A program made the translations under genes and the position numbers. A stretch of DNA of 64,000 nucleotides from Aculops lycopersici (Eukaryota; Arthropoda; Arachnida; Trombidiformes; Eriophyidae). Shown piece by piece: positions 20,801 to 34,080 of this stretch; positions within the stretch are counted from its first letter, which is position 1; each line of letters begins with the position of its first letter. The notes under the pieces are model-generated. The model was not told the DNA's origin, did no database searches, and worked only from the letters and a program-made list of their open reading frames with translations. Location: contig WNKI01000001.1 in assembly GCA_015350385.1 (NCBI GenBank), positions 8,666,130-8,730,129 of the forward strand, given 5' to 3'.

Positions 20801-23800
20801 ATAATATCTATACCAAGAGACAATACTGGGCAGCTTTTTCGATGACGTTTCCTCGTCATCGGGTCCAGTTTTTCTACTCAATTGTTCATTGTTCCTTGTG
20901 CTGTTGTTGTTGTTGCAGTTATTGGCGCCAACTTTTTCTGCCTTAGGATAGTGCTTATTAATTACTCCAGCATTTTGTGCCACTTGTCGATCATTAGTCT
21001 CATTTTTATCTTTAAAATTATCTGATTTAGTTTTGTCATCCATTGATGCTGTGGCTGCTTTGTTTGCATCAGCATTTATTTTGTCTACCTCTAAGTTGGC
21101 CTCATTTTTGAACGTGCCCGTTTCGCAAGTGCAAATGTTCGGCCAACTTTTTTCACAATTCGCTATTGGATTTCCTATGTCCACTGTGTTATCTCGAGTT
21201 TCATCCTCGCTATTGGAAGAGTTTGATGCTATTGTAGAGTTTTCAATACCCAAAAACTTAATTGCCTTTTCGTCATTTTTACCTCCATCATCCTTAATAT
21301 TACCATTAGTTTCATCAATTGAAGCCCTCGGTTCAATTGCCTCGCTTTCTTCAAATAATACATCAGATATGAAAGCTAGACGTTTCAGTTGATGTTTGTT
21401 GAAGTAGTCAAACTTAGTATTGGCCGAAAGCAACCTGTGTCGGAGTTCAGAATAATCGCAAAAGGCCAATTGTTTTCCCTCGTCAAGGAGTAAGATTTTA
21501 CTGCTGTGCTTGAGCAAACTAATCCGATGAGTAGCCAGTAGTACCAGTTTGTTGGATAAGAATCGCAGGATTGCCTGCTCGGCAATATGGTCAGCAACTC
21601 GGCCATCAATGGCACTAAATGGATCATCTAGCAAATAGATGTCGCTTTCGCGATATAAACAACGAGCCAAGTTGACGCGAGCCTTCTGACCACCACTAAG
21701 CGAATCCTCCTGTATATAGGTCAAGTCACCATATTCGAGCAAATCAAAATCTCGCCTCAATGCACAAACTTGAACTACCTCCTGGTAGCGATCCTCCTTA
21801 TAACCATGGCCAAATATAATATTGTCTCTTACAGTTCCATTGAAGATCCAAGAGGTTTGACTAGAATAACTCAACGAGCCACGTATTTTTGCTTGCCCTT
21901 TGGAAATCGGCAACTCATTTAGTAGCGACATAAATAGGGAGCTCTTACCACTGGCCACCTGCCCACAAATAACAATCAATCCCTTGGACTCGAGCCGGAA
22001 CGAGATAGAGTCCAGTGTTTGAGTTTCAGCTGTTGGCCAACGAGCACAAACGTTCCGATATTCAACAAGTACATTGCGACCACCTGAGTCCACAATCTTG
22101 CGTTCTGGTGGACAGCCGGTGTTGTTGTTGTTGTTATTCTTGATATGTGAGAAAAGATATGACAAATCATTGAAAACTGAGTGTCCAACAGGTGTCGTGG
22201 AGGCTTTTGTACCCTCACCAGACCAAAGGCGTATAACCTCACGATGAACTGGACCGGTGTCAAGATTTGGACTAGGAGCAAACTCCTTAGTCAGAAGGAA
22301 GTCGCCAATCCTCTCAATGGAGACCAAACTCTGTCGGCCAAGCCAGATGGCACTGGGAATTAGATGAGTCATGGTAAATTGAACATTTTGTAGCATGGCC
22401 ATTGAGGTGAACAAAGTTCTTGCATCTAGCTTGCCGCCAAATACGATGCAATGAAAGACGATGGTGATGAACAGGTTCAATTTTGAAGATATATAAATGA
22501 AAGCTTCGCTGATACTCTTTACTATTCCAACCCTGTATACCCAATACGGTTATTGTGTAAGTAGGCAAGTGGAACGGATTTTGGTGGATTTTGAGAGGCA
22601 CAAGTGCGAGGTAGCAGCAACCACCAGTGGGCAAATAAGTTTGGTCAAGTGGAACAAATTGAGCAAGCCACCAGGTTGGTTCACGGCGACGGCACCGGAG
22701 GCAACCAATTGGCCAGACAAGGAGTAAAACGGGTCCAGGTGTTTGGTTTGTTTTGGGTTTGTTGTTGTTGTTGGTGATTCCAAGTGAGTACAAATACAAA
22801 AGGATTATGATGATTCCAGAGCGAGGAAGCGGACAAGACAAAGGAAATTAATTTGTACGCAAACAAGAGCAGCACATGATTGGCAGACAAATCACCGGGT
22901 GTGCCCGTTTGTTTGTTTGTCATTGTAGTTGTCGGTTGAAGATGTCGGTGTCATGTGTTTGCAGTTGACGGTCAGGAGGAGGACGAGAAGAGTTAATACA
23001 GTGGAAATTAGCAGGCGGCCGAGGATTGAGGTTTGGTGGATTAATTGGATCTCTGGTAAATCGAATGGGCTGGAATTAAGAGAGGAGGATTAGCCTGTGA
23101 AAAGACCGCCTTTGTGCCGAAGCAAGTGCACTCTATCCTCTACAGGTAAACACGCACATGACAACCTGAAGCGTATTTGCTTGTTTGTGTGCGTATGCGT
23201 GTGTGTTCCAAGTTCAGGCAACAGGTGTTTCAATTTGTCGCTCATGAAGAGTGCGAAGAAAACCAGGACTAGTATTTGTACTCGCTTTGTACCACCTACC
23301 TTTTGATCAAGTTTGTTTCCAATCGACGCGACTCGTTTAGTGTCTCCCGAAACGGCTGCTCCCAGCCGTACAATTTAATTAACCTCAGATTGGCCATCGT
23401 TTCGTTCAGAAGACGAACACGCTCATCGGTATAGGCGGCAATTCGGCGCCTGTAGCTGGCAGATTTTTTGCCCAGGTAAAGCTGAATTGGAATTAAAATG
23501 GCCATAACTAGAAGTGATCCTAGACATGCCGGCCCCATTGTTGGCCATAGGAGATAGATGGCTACGATTGTTTGGATTGGTCCAATCCAAAGGAATGGAA
23601 CCATGATAAAGACGTAGGTGAATTTGTCTAGATCGTTGGAGATCAAGTTAATCTTCATTTGGAGGAGGAGGAATGGCCATGGTTTTGGTTATTAATGTTG
23701 ATGTTAATGTTAATGTTTATGCAAAGGTCGAGATCGACATCATCGAGATCATGATGATGATGATGGTGATGGTGATGATGAGTCAAGATGTGCTAAGTTT

Positions 23801-26800
23801 GAGTGCACGGGAGCTTTGCAATGGTATCAGTTGCAACGCAAGGGAAAACCAACGAAACGAGACAACGACGACGGTGAAACGGGGGTGAGTCAGCGAGGCA
23901 AGTTGCGGTGAACTGAGGTGGGTGAGCTCAGGGAAAGGTGAGGTGAGGTGAGGTGCGATAGTTATCGTTATGATGATGGCATGCAAGTTTCTTATGGAAA
24001 TGAAAAATGGACTCGGCATCTGGCAGGAAGGGGGCCGCATAGGTGAGCTGATATATGGTAAGCGAGGTTGGAAGGTGAGCTAGCGGGTGTGGGTTATCTC
24101 ATCCTCTTCCTTCTTGTTTTGAAGAGGACGAAGTAGAGAGACGACGATGTTGATAGTAATGGGACATGTAGACAGATGAATTGGAGAATAGAAAAAGAAG
24201 GAGAAGAAGAATCGGTGCTTAAGGTGAAGTGGATGCTTCGCACTTGTAGGCCCATCATTCCACTCGCTTCTTCTTCTCTGCTTCCGCGAATTCTGTGTGA
24301 TTATGATGATAATTTGAAGCTTAGGTCATGCGAGGGGATACATGGAACCGCTGCTACGGGAGCATGACGACTACGACATCGCTCCGTTGAGCTGATCTGA
24401 ACTCTCTCGTCGTTGATGTGGTCGTTGTTGACGGTGTCGCCGTCGTCGTAGGCGGCCACTCACTTCCAAAGAAGCGGCAATTCTATCTATTGGTGGCGGA
24501 CAACTGTGGTCTTGGCCGACGATGGCATAATAAGTCACTCGAGAGGAGCGCAACAGCGTCTGAGGCGACGACTCCAACTCCAACTCTAACGTCGATTGCT
24601 GAACTGTGGCCGCGCTCAAGCTGCAAGTGGAAAGATGAGCTGGATGTTGGAACAAAACAAACAAGTGAGAGGCAGGCACAGAGAGGAAAAGAAGTTTGCC
24701 ATGCAGTCGTCGCGGTCGTCGTCGACTGTTGCCATTAGCCACGACCACTCGTCTGCGAGTCTGCAGTTGGCCTCAAGTCGGCGGCAGGAGGGAGCGCGAA
24801 ACGCGGCCTTAGGCTTTAGTTTGCGAAACTGGAGATTGGAACCGAGGCGGCGACGACGACGATAGGTGGCGACTATGCGCGGCGAGTCTACCGCGACGAA
24901 TGGCCACAGCGGCAAGCAACTGGTCATAAGGTACAGCGGTGAGCGGGCAAATAGGTGGAGCAAACTGGAGAGCAAGCAAAGCAGCTGCCTGGCCAGATAG
25001 GCAGGATGGAAAGGAATTCAGAGTGCGGCGGCAGGAACAGAGGAGGGAGCAGCGAGCCAGTGGTAGTGGTGGTGGTGGCACATATGTTACACACATGGCC
25101 ATTGCAAATGCAACTCGACTAGACTGGCCAGCGCGTTTAGGGCTGCGACTCTGCTGTTGCCGTGTGATCGATGGCCACGGTGCTTCCCGTGCTAGCCTCC
25201 CGCTTGGCTGGCTGGCTGGCTGTCGGTGAATTGGACAGGAGTTACCGCAGTTAACAAAGAATAAGACGACAGCGACGAGGTGAGATTTGCACCGTGGCTC
25301 GTGAGGGCCGAGTATAGGGCACCAAGTTGGAGGTTAAATTGATTGCCATGGCGAGAACATTTGTTAGTAATAATTGTTGCCTCGAGTCCGAGTGAAATTT
25401 GGTTGGCCAGTGACTCAACTTGAGGTGAAACAGCAGCAGCAGCAGTGGCATTAAACAAGGAGACATTGAGTTTAGTTGCGGTAGTGACCGCGACTACGTA
25501 AGCGGAATCGGCATCGGCGGCGGCTGCGGCAACGCAGACCGACGACGACGACGACGTGAGATTTCACCTAGACGAGAGTAAAGTAGAGTAGAGTAAAAGT
25601 GTAAGCATATATAAACTCACCATCTTGCCCGCTATCGTGTCCGAGTTTGCCTCGCGGCCGGCCAAGCGAAGCGACTTCCTGTAGATGAGATAGGAGCAGC
25701 CGACGCGCACATGCAAACCAACGCGCATCATCTGGAAGCCGTAAAAGTGGGCGCACAGTGCCCAGCTCGATACGGCCAACACCAAGGCCAGAGTCCAGTA
25801 AGTGAGCGGGTCGATTGTGTTCGTCGTTCCTGCGACCGACTCAACGGCGTGGACCCATACAGTGCCGTCGGAGGTGGTGCTCTCGTTTTGAGGGCCACTT
25901 GATGGTAGTGGTGGCGTTGCAAATATAAGAGACGCTGCAGGAGCAACAAGTTCCCTTTGGCTTATGTAGAAGAGCATCTGGCCGACACTATAGGCACTGG
26001 ATAACTTGCACACCACCTCCTGTTTGTGTGCGAGCGGATGCGTGTGCGCGCATTGGGTTTTAGGTGCGAGGGAGCGGGAGCGCGAGAAAATAGCGGACGC
26101 ACAGGATACAGGACGAGCGGGCGGCGTTCGTGTGCACGGTGGCCGTGGACGCGGTCGTCGGTGCAAAGGTAACGCACACACGTTGATTAGGTTTGTGGGC
26201 GCGCGTGTGTGTCGTGGCCGGCGGTTGGTGTTTTAATTGTTTTTGTTTAGCGTTTAGTGGGAACGAGAGCAAAAGTTGTTGAAGAGATTAGTGCTGGCTT
26301 TTGTCTTTTCCTTTCCTATCGTTTTCGTGCAATGAAAGCGGAAAAAGTCTGGTGACTCTTCTCCTGCTCCAATTTAAAACTAATCTCAAAACTATACTGT
26401 TGCGAGCCGCGAAGAGGATGCAAGAATAGCACAACGGTGGTATTCGCGCTACAGGCCAGTCGGCCACATGGGTGCCCCAAACGCTGAGCCGCTAAACTTT
26501 AAGTTGGCTTCAAGTGAGAAGAGTAAAGTCAAGTTTAAAATTAAGCATCGCACAGTTGGCTGCCAAGAGTCACAATCGCACCACCGTCGAGGTGCGACTT
26601 GGTTCGTGTGCTGCAAAAAGGCGGTCCAGTTTAGTTTGGTATTCGGGCAGAGCCACTCGATTTGCCCGACTGACTGACTGACTGACTAGCTGGCAGTTTG
26701 CTGGTCACATGTGGCCAGCAGATTCGCTTTGGAAGTTGAGGTTTGTGTCTACATAATGTTGTGCTGTGTTGTGTTGTGTTGTGTGCCATTTGGTTTTAGT

Positions 26801-29800
26801 GGTTTTAATTGCAAACAGAGGCACACTCGCTCAGGCACAAACAATTGGGCCACACCACAAAGAGGCAGACGGCCACTGGAGATTTGCATTGGCAACCTTA
26901 ATGTGCTGAACAAGCGAATCCATTGGCACTATCAGTGTAGTCAACTCAACTCAACTCAACTCAACTTAAATCCCCACTCAAAGCGTTTGACTTTTGCCCG
27001 CTGCCACTTGTTGCGAGTGGTCGTCTTCCTCGCTCTCGGTTGTCAAATCGAAAGCGAAAGCGCGATAGTCGCGGAGCCACTTGAGAAAACTAGACCAATC
27101 TCGCGAGAGAGACGCTGGTTGCGGTGGCAGCGGCAGCGGCAACGAGAAGCCGGTTGGTTAGATCAAATACATTGGAGTCAGGTGAACTTACGGTGAAAAA
27201 GGCGAGCAACGAGTTGGACAGAATAAACTTGCCGTGCGTCTTGAGCAAGACGCGCGCCAAGCTCGGTGCCCGACCATAACTACCATCTTTACCTCCTCCT
27301 CCTCCTCCTTCCTGGAGCGATGATGGTGCTCCAGTTTTTTTGCTCGAGCCGCAAGTTGGCGAAAGGGAAGTGCTGCTCACTTTGCAGGCGTCCAACTCGC
27401 GCTGCCAATTCCTGTGTTGAGGTGAGTTGTTTGTTTATTTGTTTGCGTTTGGGTCAGTTTTTTTCGATTCAAAGATCCGATCCGTTTCGTTTCAGTTCAA
27501 GAAAGATCAAGTGTGAGATGGGAAAAGGAGGGAGAAAAAGTTGCTCGTTAGTCGAGATGATAGCAGTGGTGGTTGCGGTGATGGTGATGGTGTAACAAGA
27601 GCAACGGAGAGAGAGAGGGAGGATCGTCGTTAATTTGAGTTCACTGCAACTTCAATTGACGCCATAAATCCCATCCCATCCCATCCCATCTCATTCCATT
27701 CAACACAAACTCAAGGTCCAGAAAATTTCCTCCCTCTAGTCGTGGTCGTCGAGTGGTAATTTTACTTTCGGTATTAGTTCTAGCTCCATCTCACTGCAGT
27801 CCTGGTTTCCATGAGAGTGTCTGCTCCATATGAGCGTGTGTGTCCCTCTCGTGTGCCATTTGAAGCAAAAGAAGGAGGAGGAGGAGGAGGAGGAAAAAAG
27901 GCACCAGTGACAGAGGACACAACCACCGAGGTGAACGTGAGATCGACGTTGTCTTTGTTGTCTATATTGTTGGAGGCTCACGGGGAGGCGCACAAGCTAA
28001 GACGACGTCAACAACAGAACACTCTGCTCTGGTGTCGTCTTACTCAGCGCTCTCCTTTCCGCTCCCTCGGTTGCCCATTAAAGTGAGCAATTAACGCGAC
28101 ACCGCGAGCGGAGTGGAGTTTAGTGACAGTGTCGGTCGGATACTTACGCAGCTAGCGTCTCGCCAATGGACTTGCAACTCTCGCTTCGCGACGGCAGCTC
28201 GGGCAAATCCGCTTGCCTCAAGCCGAAGCGCCAGCCGCGCCAAATTATGGGCATCATCCAGCTGAAGAGTCGGTGTTAGTTGTTATTGGTCGACACGTTG
28301 AACCGTTAGTGTCGATGTTGTCGTCACCAATTTTAACCAACCACCGATCGTCGTCATCAAATTGTGCAGTCGATCGATTGATCGAGTTGAGGGTTCCATT
28401 CGTTGCGCAGCATTGGCAACAAAACCAACAACAAGTGGTTGTTGCGCGTGGAGGGGGAGATAATTAGTATGGTTATTTGGTTAGTCAGATCGTTGGTCAG
28501 TTCGTTTGTTTGTCTTGCCAGGCAAGTCAACGACAGTCGGAGTGAATGCTGTGGTTGTTGCTTTTTATTGTTGTTGTTGCTGTTGCTGTCCACATCAGCA
28601 ACAGCAAACAAAAGTTTGGATTCCTTCTCAAGCAAGACTCATGTGAGCCCTAACGACCGAAGAGTCTGCGGGGCAAGTGGGAGCGTGCGGGAGGTGAACT
28701 CGCGGCAATCGAGCAGCAACAAGTGGTTGGTAGCTTCATCGAAATAAAGAGGAGGAGAAAAAATTATTTCCAGTTGAGTGTGGACGAGTGGGTGAGTGGC
28801 GACCCTGTGAACTGACACTTGGTCAGTTGATGAGGCGGATCACTCGCCGCTCCCTGCCATCCTTTTGTCTCAACTTATCTACGATTGACGAGGATGAGTT
28901 AGCTAGTTAGCTGGAATTTTGCCTCTGATTACAAGGAGTAAGAAATGAGCAAGAAGGTGCAGGGGTTTTCTCGGGCAATCCAACTCAAGTTAATTTAATT
29001 TAATTCAAATCAATTCATTCCATGTCAAATCATCTAACACACCAATCTAATCTTTGATCTTAGGCTAAGGATAAAACTCTATCTCTCATTAACCTTTGCA
29101 AAAGTTTAGCGCTCATGCTGCCGTCGAGTGTGACTACAGCAACTATCCTAATCAACCGATTGCGCATAGGATATTGAATGAATATTTCGTCAAGACAATT
29201 AATATCCTAGCATTTTATCCTATCCATCTAACCTAAACTAAGCTGAGCCACCATGTCCCGTGCTCTTTCTTCCTCCTTCTCTCTATCTCTCTTTGTTTGT
29301 TTTGTAACTGATAACATGAGACGCGTTGACTTGTACAAGATAAACGCGCGCATTCATCTGGCCAATGAGCAGCAAAGAGAGCAACAGGGAGAGAGAGAGA
29401 AATCTGGCAAGACGACATGACAGTTGCACTCACTTTTGCTTTGAGCGGCGCCATTTGAGCCGTACCAACAGGCGCAAGGCAACAGGCAACAAGTGGCAAC
29501 TTACCGGCGCTTAGAGCATGACAATTATCTCGAGACATCGCGACGAAGGCGCCACGATGATGAGCGCCGCAGCTGTGAGGGCGACTGAGGTGATATATAT
29601 ATATATATATATATAGGCGCGCAGTGATGTCAATGTACAAGAGGGGGCGGGGGCGAGGGAGAGACAAGATTTACCTCGCTTCGTCTCGTTGTGTGTGAAA
29701 TGGGAGAAAATTTTGCTTAGCAAGCTCTCGCCACAATCACTTGTTGTGCTAGGTGGTGGTTGCAGTCGGTGGTTTTGATGGCTACTTAGCCTGCTGATTA

Positions 29801-29992
29801 CACTTAATGCCGCTTGTGTTAATATCGCTGCTGCTGTTGCTATGAATGCCGCCGAGAATGCTGCTGCAAATAAAAGTGTCTATTTCCAGAGGTGGAAAGT
29901 GTCAAGCGCTTAGGAGTAGAGAGGAGCTTAGTCTTTGGCGACGTGCATTCAACAAGTGTCAGAGGTAAGAGTGCAAGTTACCGAGTTTTTCC

Positions 29993-30029
<37 letters not shown>

Positions 30030-31452
30030 GATGAGTGTACCTTCTGCAATCCTAATCAAGACTCCGCCTTCGCGGGAGTCAACTTTGAAAAGGAGGGGGA
30101 AACAAGACACTTGCTCCCCTCTAATCGAAGACGACCTAGACGAGAGCGTCACTGGCGCAGTGGTGGTCGTTTCGTCGTCGTGTTTGTAGTAGTGGTAGCG
30201 AGGAAATTATCACAATTATCACAATGCCAAGAAGATGAATGCTCACGCATCCAGCGCAACGGATAAAGACGACGACGATAACGTCGCTAGCTGCGAAGAC
30301 CACTTGTTGGTGAAAAAGCTCACGTCTTGTCGCGCGTCTTGACAAAATTTGTCTGGTGCGTTTGTCTCTGGCTCTAGCTCCAGCTCCAGCTCCAGCTCCA
30401 GCTCTCTTTTATTTTCCTCAATTTGCTGTTGCTCTCGTTCCTCGTTGTGGATGTCGAGCAATCAATAGGGAGATCAATCAATCAATCATCAGAATGTCGT
30501 ATTTTGTCTGTCTTTGCGGTAGATTGACGTAGATGATCCTAGGTGCTGACTGTACACCTCGAAACTGCTGGCACAACATATTAACTAGAACCAACAAATG
30601 AACACCGACTATCGCCGACTAGCAACAACAACAAGAACTACAAGCTAAACTCTAGAGAGCGAGAGACTAGAACACTCCACTTCAACAAAAGACAATGAAA
30701 AACCCAATTGGCCGATGATTAGGTAGGTTACCTAGCTGACTAACTAACCAACCGGAGAGCCAGCTAGCTAACCAACTAACGTGTAGGTAGTGTGATGGAA
30801 CTTACCCAAAGAAGAGCTGGCTTATCACGCCTGCCGCATCTAGCGGGTGCACGCTACTACGAGACTTTTTCTTCTTCTTCGTCTTCTTCTCATCATTCTC
30901 CGTCTCCTTGTGCTCGCCGGCCAATCGTCGTCGTCTGGTAGCTTGCTCATCGTTGTAATTGTCGTCTACTCTTCCATTATTGCCACTATCAGTCACTTGT
31001 GCCCCCTCCTTCTCATTGTTGTTGCCCATAGCTAAAATCTTGCCGCTTACAAAATTGTCAGAGACACGCGCACTTTGCTGGCAGCACTCGGCCGGCACCT
31101 GATCGCTCATAGTAACGCCGCCACTAGCTTCTTGCTCGCGAACGCTCCAAGGTGCCGCCCTTGGTGGCGAATCTGCGCCGATGCTTTGCGTTAACTTCCG
31201 CGACTTCGCCGCCAAGGAGCTTGACCGAGGACCTGTAACCACCTGTGGCTGCTGATTTTGTTGCTCGCGGCACGAGCAACTGGCCGGCTGGCCGTCGGCT
31301 TCGCCTCGCTGTGGACCAGCGGAAACCAGTGGGTCCAAGCTGACTGCTCGGAAGTAGTTGTCCAGTTGATGTTGTTGTTGCTGCTGCGGGTTTTCGTTTT
31401 GCTGATCAGCGGTTGCCTTCGAAGGTTCCGATTTTTGAAGCCGCGAGCGCAT
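17857..31452 (-). CDS. ABCC4-like: ABCC4/MRP4-like ABC transporter, seven coding exons
   Basis: Full-length ABC exporter of about 2030 aa. Exons, in transcript order: 31452-30806, 28261-28148, 27411-27192, 26019-25621, 23652-23300, 22532-20488, 20171-17857. Every junction has GT...AG borders and matching phase, and alignment order follows human ABCC4. Landmarks: N-terminal HPLDAAGVISQLFFGWMMP; TMD1 over exons 2-6; NBD1 with Walker A GQVASGKSS (about residue 768), signature LSGGQKA, Walker B IYLLDDP and ATHR; a linker of roughly 200 residues rich in Asn, Asp and Lys; TMD2; NBD2 with Walker A GRTGAGKSS (about 1815), signature FSTGQKQ, LIVLDEATANID and TIAHR. Both ATP sites look competent. Human ABCC4 is 1325 aa; the excess is the long disordered N-terminus and linkers. 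The acceptor of the last exon could also lie 3 nt further in. ABCC4 proteins export organic anions and cyclic nucleotides; the substrate here is inferred only by family. Confidence 0.9.
20172..20487 (-). other. ABCC4-like intron 6
   Basis: 316-bp intron. The donor reads ATATG/GTAAGT and the acceptor follows a long pyrimidine stretch ending GTCGTCTAG. No other feature seen. Confidence 0.75.
22533..23299 (-). other. ABCC4-like intron 5
   Basis: 767-bp intron between the exon ending LETNLIK (donor AG/GTAGGT) and the exon starting VGIVKSISEA (acceptor TATACAG). No other gene is recognisable inside it. Confidence 0.8.
23653..25620 (-). other. ABCC4-like intron 4
   Basis: About 2 kb between the exon ending TIAGKM (donor ATG/GTGAGT) and the exon starting INLISNDLDKF. 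It is rich in short CGA/CGT, GAT and GAGGT runs. Open frames on both strands are of low complexity and unsupported. Confidence 0.75.
26020..27191 (-). other. ABCC4-like intron 3
   Basis: 1.17-kb intron (donor ACC/GTAAGT, acceptor CACAAACAG). It includes a pentanucleotide run of CAACT/AACTC units near 26940-26965. No gene seen. Confidence 0.75.
27412..28147 (-). other. ABCC4-like intron 2
   Basis: 736-bp intron (donor GC/GTAAGT, acceptor TCAACACAG). It holds a short CCCAT repeat (about 27672-27691) and a GGA run. No gene seen. Confidence 0.75.
29592..29614. repeat. (TA)n microsatellite
   Basis: About 11 uninterrupted TA units inside ABCC4-like intron 1. Confidence 0.85.
29998..30029. repeat. 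(CT)n microsatellite
   Basis: About 15 CT units inside ABCC4-like intron 1. Confidence 0.85.
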
Positions 31453-32017
31453 CGCTTGCCTTCTATTGTTTTTACTAGTTCAAACCATCTAATTGTCAAA
31501 CACTCTATTGAGTATAATTTTAAAATGGAACTTGATTCGATATCGTGCCGCTCACTTCCGCTTGGCGTCTTAGTTCGCTCGCTCTCTCGCTAGCACCTAC
31601 TGTCCCTCAGCCGATAGAAATGTGAGCTTTTGAGAGTGATTGAAACGAGACAAATTGTGTTCAGGTGCCGGCGCTAATCTGCCTCGAATTTGCAAAATCG
31701 AGGCTGCTCTAGTGGCCTTCACAGCCGACCGACTTACATAGAGAGTGGTGGAGATCAGAGCCGAAGCACCTGAGAAACAACAAAAGCTCTAGCGACAGCG
31801 ACAGGAGCCGAAACAGGTAAGCTTAATTGCACACGTCGTCTTTGCCGCCACAACTACTCGATCGGCGTTAAAGCCAGCGAACGAGTGGCGCGCGACTAGA
31901 AATCTGGCCGCGCTGGCCAGATTAAGTTTGCTCGAGTTTCGCCCGAACTTTCGAGTTCCAAGTTGGCCGACGTCGAGCTCTGCCTTTCTGTTGCGCACTA
32001 GTCTTTGCTGCAACGTC

Positions 32018-32067
32018 GTGGTCGTGGTCGTGGTCGTGGTCTTCTTCGTTGTTGTTGTTGTTGTTGT

Positions 32068-32118
<51 letters not shown>
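32018..32118. repeat. GTGGTC / GTTGTT / GTTGCT repeat block
   Basis: Three successive short-period repeats: GTGGTC hexamers, then GTT triplets, then about nine GTTGCT hexamers. They keep several frames open on both strands (poly-Val, poly-Gln, poly-Asn), which explains the long spurious open frames here. Confidence 0.85.
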
Positions 32119-33936
32119 AGCAGGAGCGAGAGAAAGAGTCTACCTTTTGCATTTTGTAAACTGACAACACGATGAATCGGCACTAACTTACGAGAGAGGA
32201 AGGTGGTGGCGTCCATCGTTCACTAGCGATCGTTGGATTTACCGCCAAAAGGTTCACCTGGTGGCGACGGCGGCGGCGACATTACCGATTGCCGGTGGTG
32301 ACATTAGTTGCTGTTGTGTCGTTGGCCAGCCCAACAGTGTGTCCGTCGCGTTGGCCATCGGTCTGGTTTGGTCTGCTGCTTTACTTCGGTCCAAAGGTAA
32401 TGGTGAAAAGCACTAATCATGTTAGCGGAAGAGCAGGAAGAGGATCCAACTTTTCCAGGCGGCCGGCTGGTGGAAAGGTTCGTAAGGTTCGAATGTTTGA
32501 AAAGCTGAATGGCGAATGAATTGAATGGATAGAATTTGCGCAACCGACAAACGTTTTGACGTCGGCATAGTTGGCGCTAGTAGTTGTACTGGTGATGGTA
32601 GCAGTGGAGAGCCACAAGTTGCGAGGAGGTAGACACATAATACATAACAGAACCGACTACATGCTACATAATCGCGGTGGCGTCGCGTCGCGCGACCACC
32701 AACAAGAAGAGAGCGCATAGGAGGAGGAGGAGGAGGAGGAGGAGGTTAAAGGAAGAGGCAACCGATCGATCGATCGATTGTTTCGTCCATTCGTTGATTC
32801 GCAGATTGGCTAACGCAAAGCCAAGGCTAAAGCTGAGGCTAAACCCGAACCCAAAGCCAAATCTAAACTGGTGAACCCAAAAAGGAGAACCAGAGCATCG
32901 AGGTGGCGGCTGTTGCGTGGTTGACGGCTGGCGCGCGTCGCGCGCGTGTGTGTGTCGCGCGAGCAGTTTACCTTTCCTCCACCTTTACCTTTACCTTTGC
33001 TTTTCCGGTGCTGGCGCCGGTGGTTGTTGTCACCGGCGCGCTGCGCTGCGCTGGGTTGCGCTGGTTTGCGCTGTCCCTCCGACTGGCTGGCTGGCTGGTC
33101 GGCCGGTCGGTCGGCTGGTTCGCCGACCATTTGGCTGCGACAACAGGCGCCGCTTGTCACCCAACTCCGCGACGCGGTGCAACGCAATAGCGCCGGTAAG
33201 GCACGCGCCTGGCAAACAAGGTGATCCTGATTCCAATCGCTCACCGGGCGCCAGGAGCCGCAGTGGCTGTTTAAGGCGACGGCTCCAAACTGCACACTGC
33301 AGACTGCGGCGGCCACATCGATCCGAGATTCGTCTCTCGCTCTCGGAAGGGGAACACCGTCTCACTCACCGATCGCGGCCAAGATCCGCAGAGGCAGGAG
33401 CGGAGACGACGTTGTCGCCGGCGCCGGTGAGTGAGCTAGTGACGCGCTGGCGCAGTGGTGCGACTTACTAACAAGCGGTGAGCAGTCAGCGTTAGAGGCG
33501 GCGGCGGCCATAGGCAAATGGCGGCGCAAATTTCAAGAGCGCTGCTTACTTTTCTTGCCTGGCCGCAGCAGAAGCGGCGGCCGTCGGCGCCGGTGAGTTT
33601 GCGGCAAGAAAAGTGTGAGCGATGAGCAGTGCTGCGCTCGCCACTCGGCATTCGGCATGCGCGCGCGCGATAGACTCCTTCAACTCAACTTAAACTTTTC
33701 TCCCTGTTGCTCTCTCTCTTTTTCTTGTCAGCCCTCCGATAAGTTGAACGACTTCGACTCATCGCCACTCACCGTCGACAACGACAACAACAACAACAAC
33801 AACAACAACGACGACGACGACGACACCGACCACCACCACCACAAACGAGACCAACACCGACACCAACCGTAAAGCTACCACCAAGACTCACTCGCTCGCA
33901 GTCGCCCATCTCAAGCCCTGCCGCCGGTAAGCGAGA

Positions 33937-33943
33937 TATAAAA
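33937..33943 (+). promoter_or_regulatory. TATA box of the zinc finger gene
   Basis: TATAAAA about 145 bp upstream of the ATG at 34081. An initiator-like TCATTA follows about 33 bp downstream (33970-33975). The spacing is close to that of animal core promoters, so this supports the zinc finger gene as its own transcription unit. Inferred from sequence only. Confidence 0.5.
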
Positions 33944-34080
33944 GCCGAGGTTAGAGGCGATTCTATAGCTCATTAGTCGCCAAGACGGCTTCAAGCAAAC
34001 TCCAATCCAATAATCGAGTTTAATTGAATCAACTCGAATCGAATCAAATCTAATTGAACCTATGATTTAGATTATCAACC

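Larger units (their letters stand above)
28262..30805 (-). other. ABCC4-like intron 1
   Basis: 2.5-kb intron (donor TTTGG/GTAAGT, acceptor CGACTCTTCAG). It contains a TA run (29592-29614), a CT run (29998-30029) and a CAGCTC-type hexamer run near 30372-30402. Frames here are repeat-driven; no gene recognised. Confidence 0.75.
31453..34080. other. Divergent intergenic region, ABCC4-like / zinc finger gene
   Basis: 2.6 kb of relatively GC-rich sequence between the ABCC start (-) and the zinc finger start (+). It contains GTC/GTT repeats (32018-32118), a GGA run (about 32718-32745), a CAA/CGA run near 33780-33830 and a TATA box at 33937. Many overlapping frames exist on both strands, but they are compositional and show no domain. 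Non-coding 5' exons of either neighbour may lie here. Confidence 0.5.

Noticed and set aside
30847..31035. Hydrophobic plus-strand frame resembling a membrane peptide
   Set aside because: It is the complement of the charged first exon of the ABCC4-like gene.
31922..32216. Several overlapping poly-Gln, poly-Asn and poly-Val frames
   Set aside because: All are read-through of the GTTGTT/GTTGCT repeat block on both strands.
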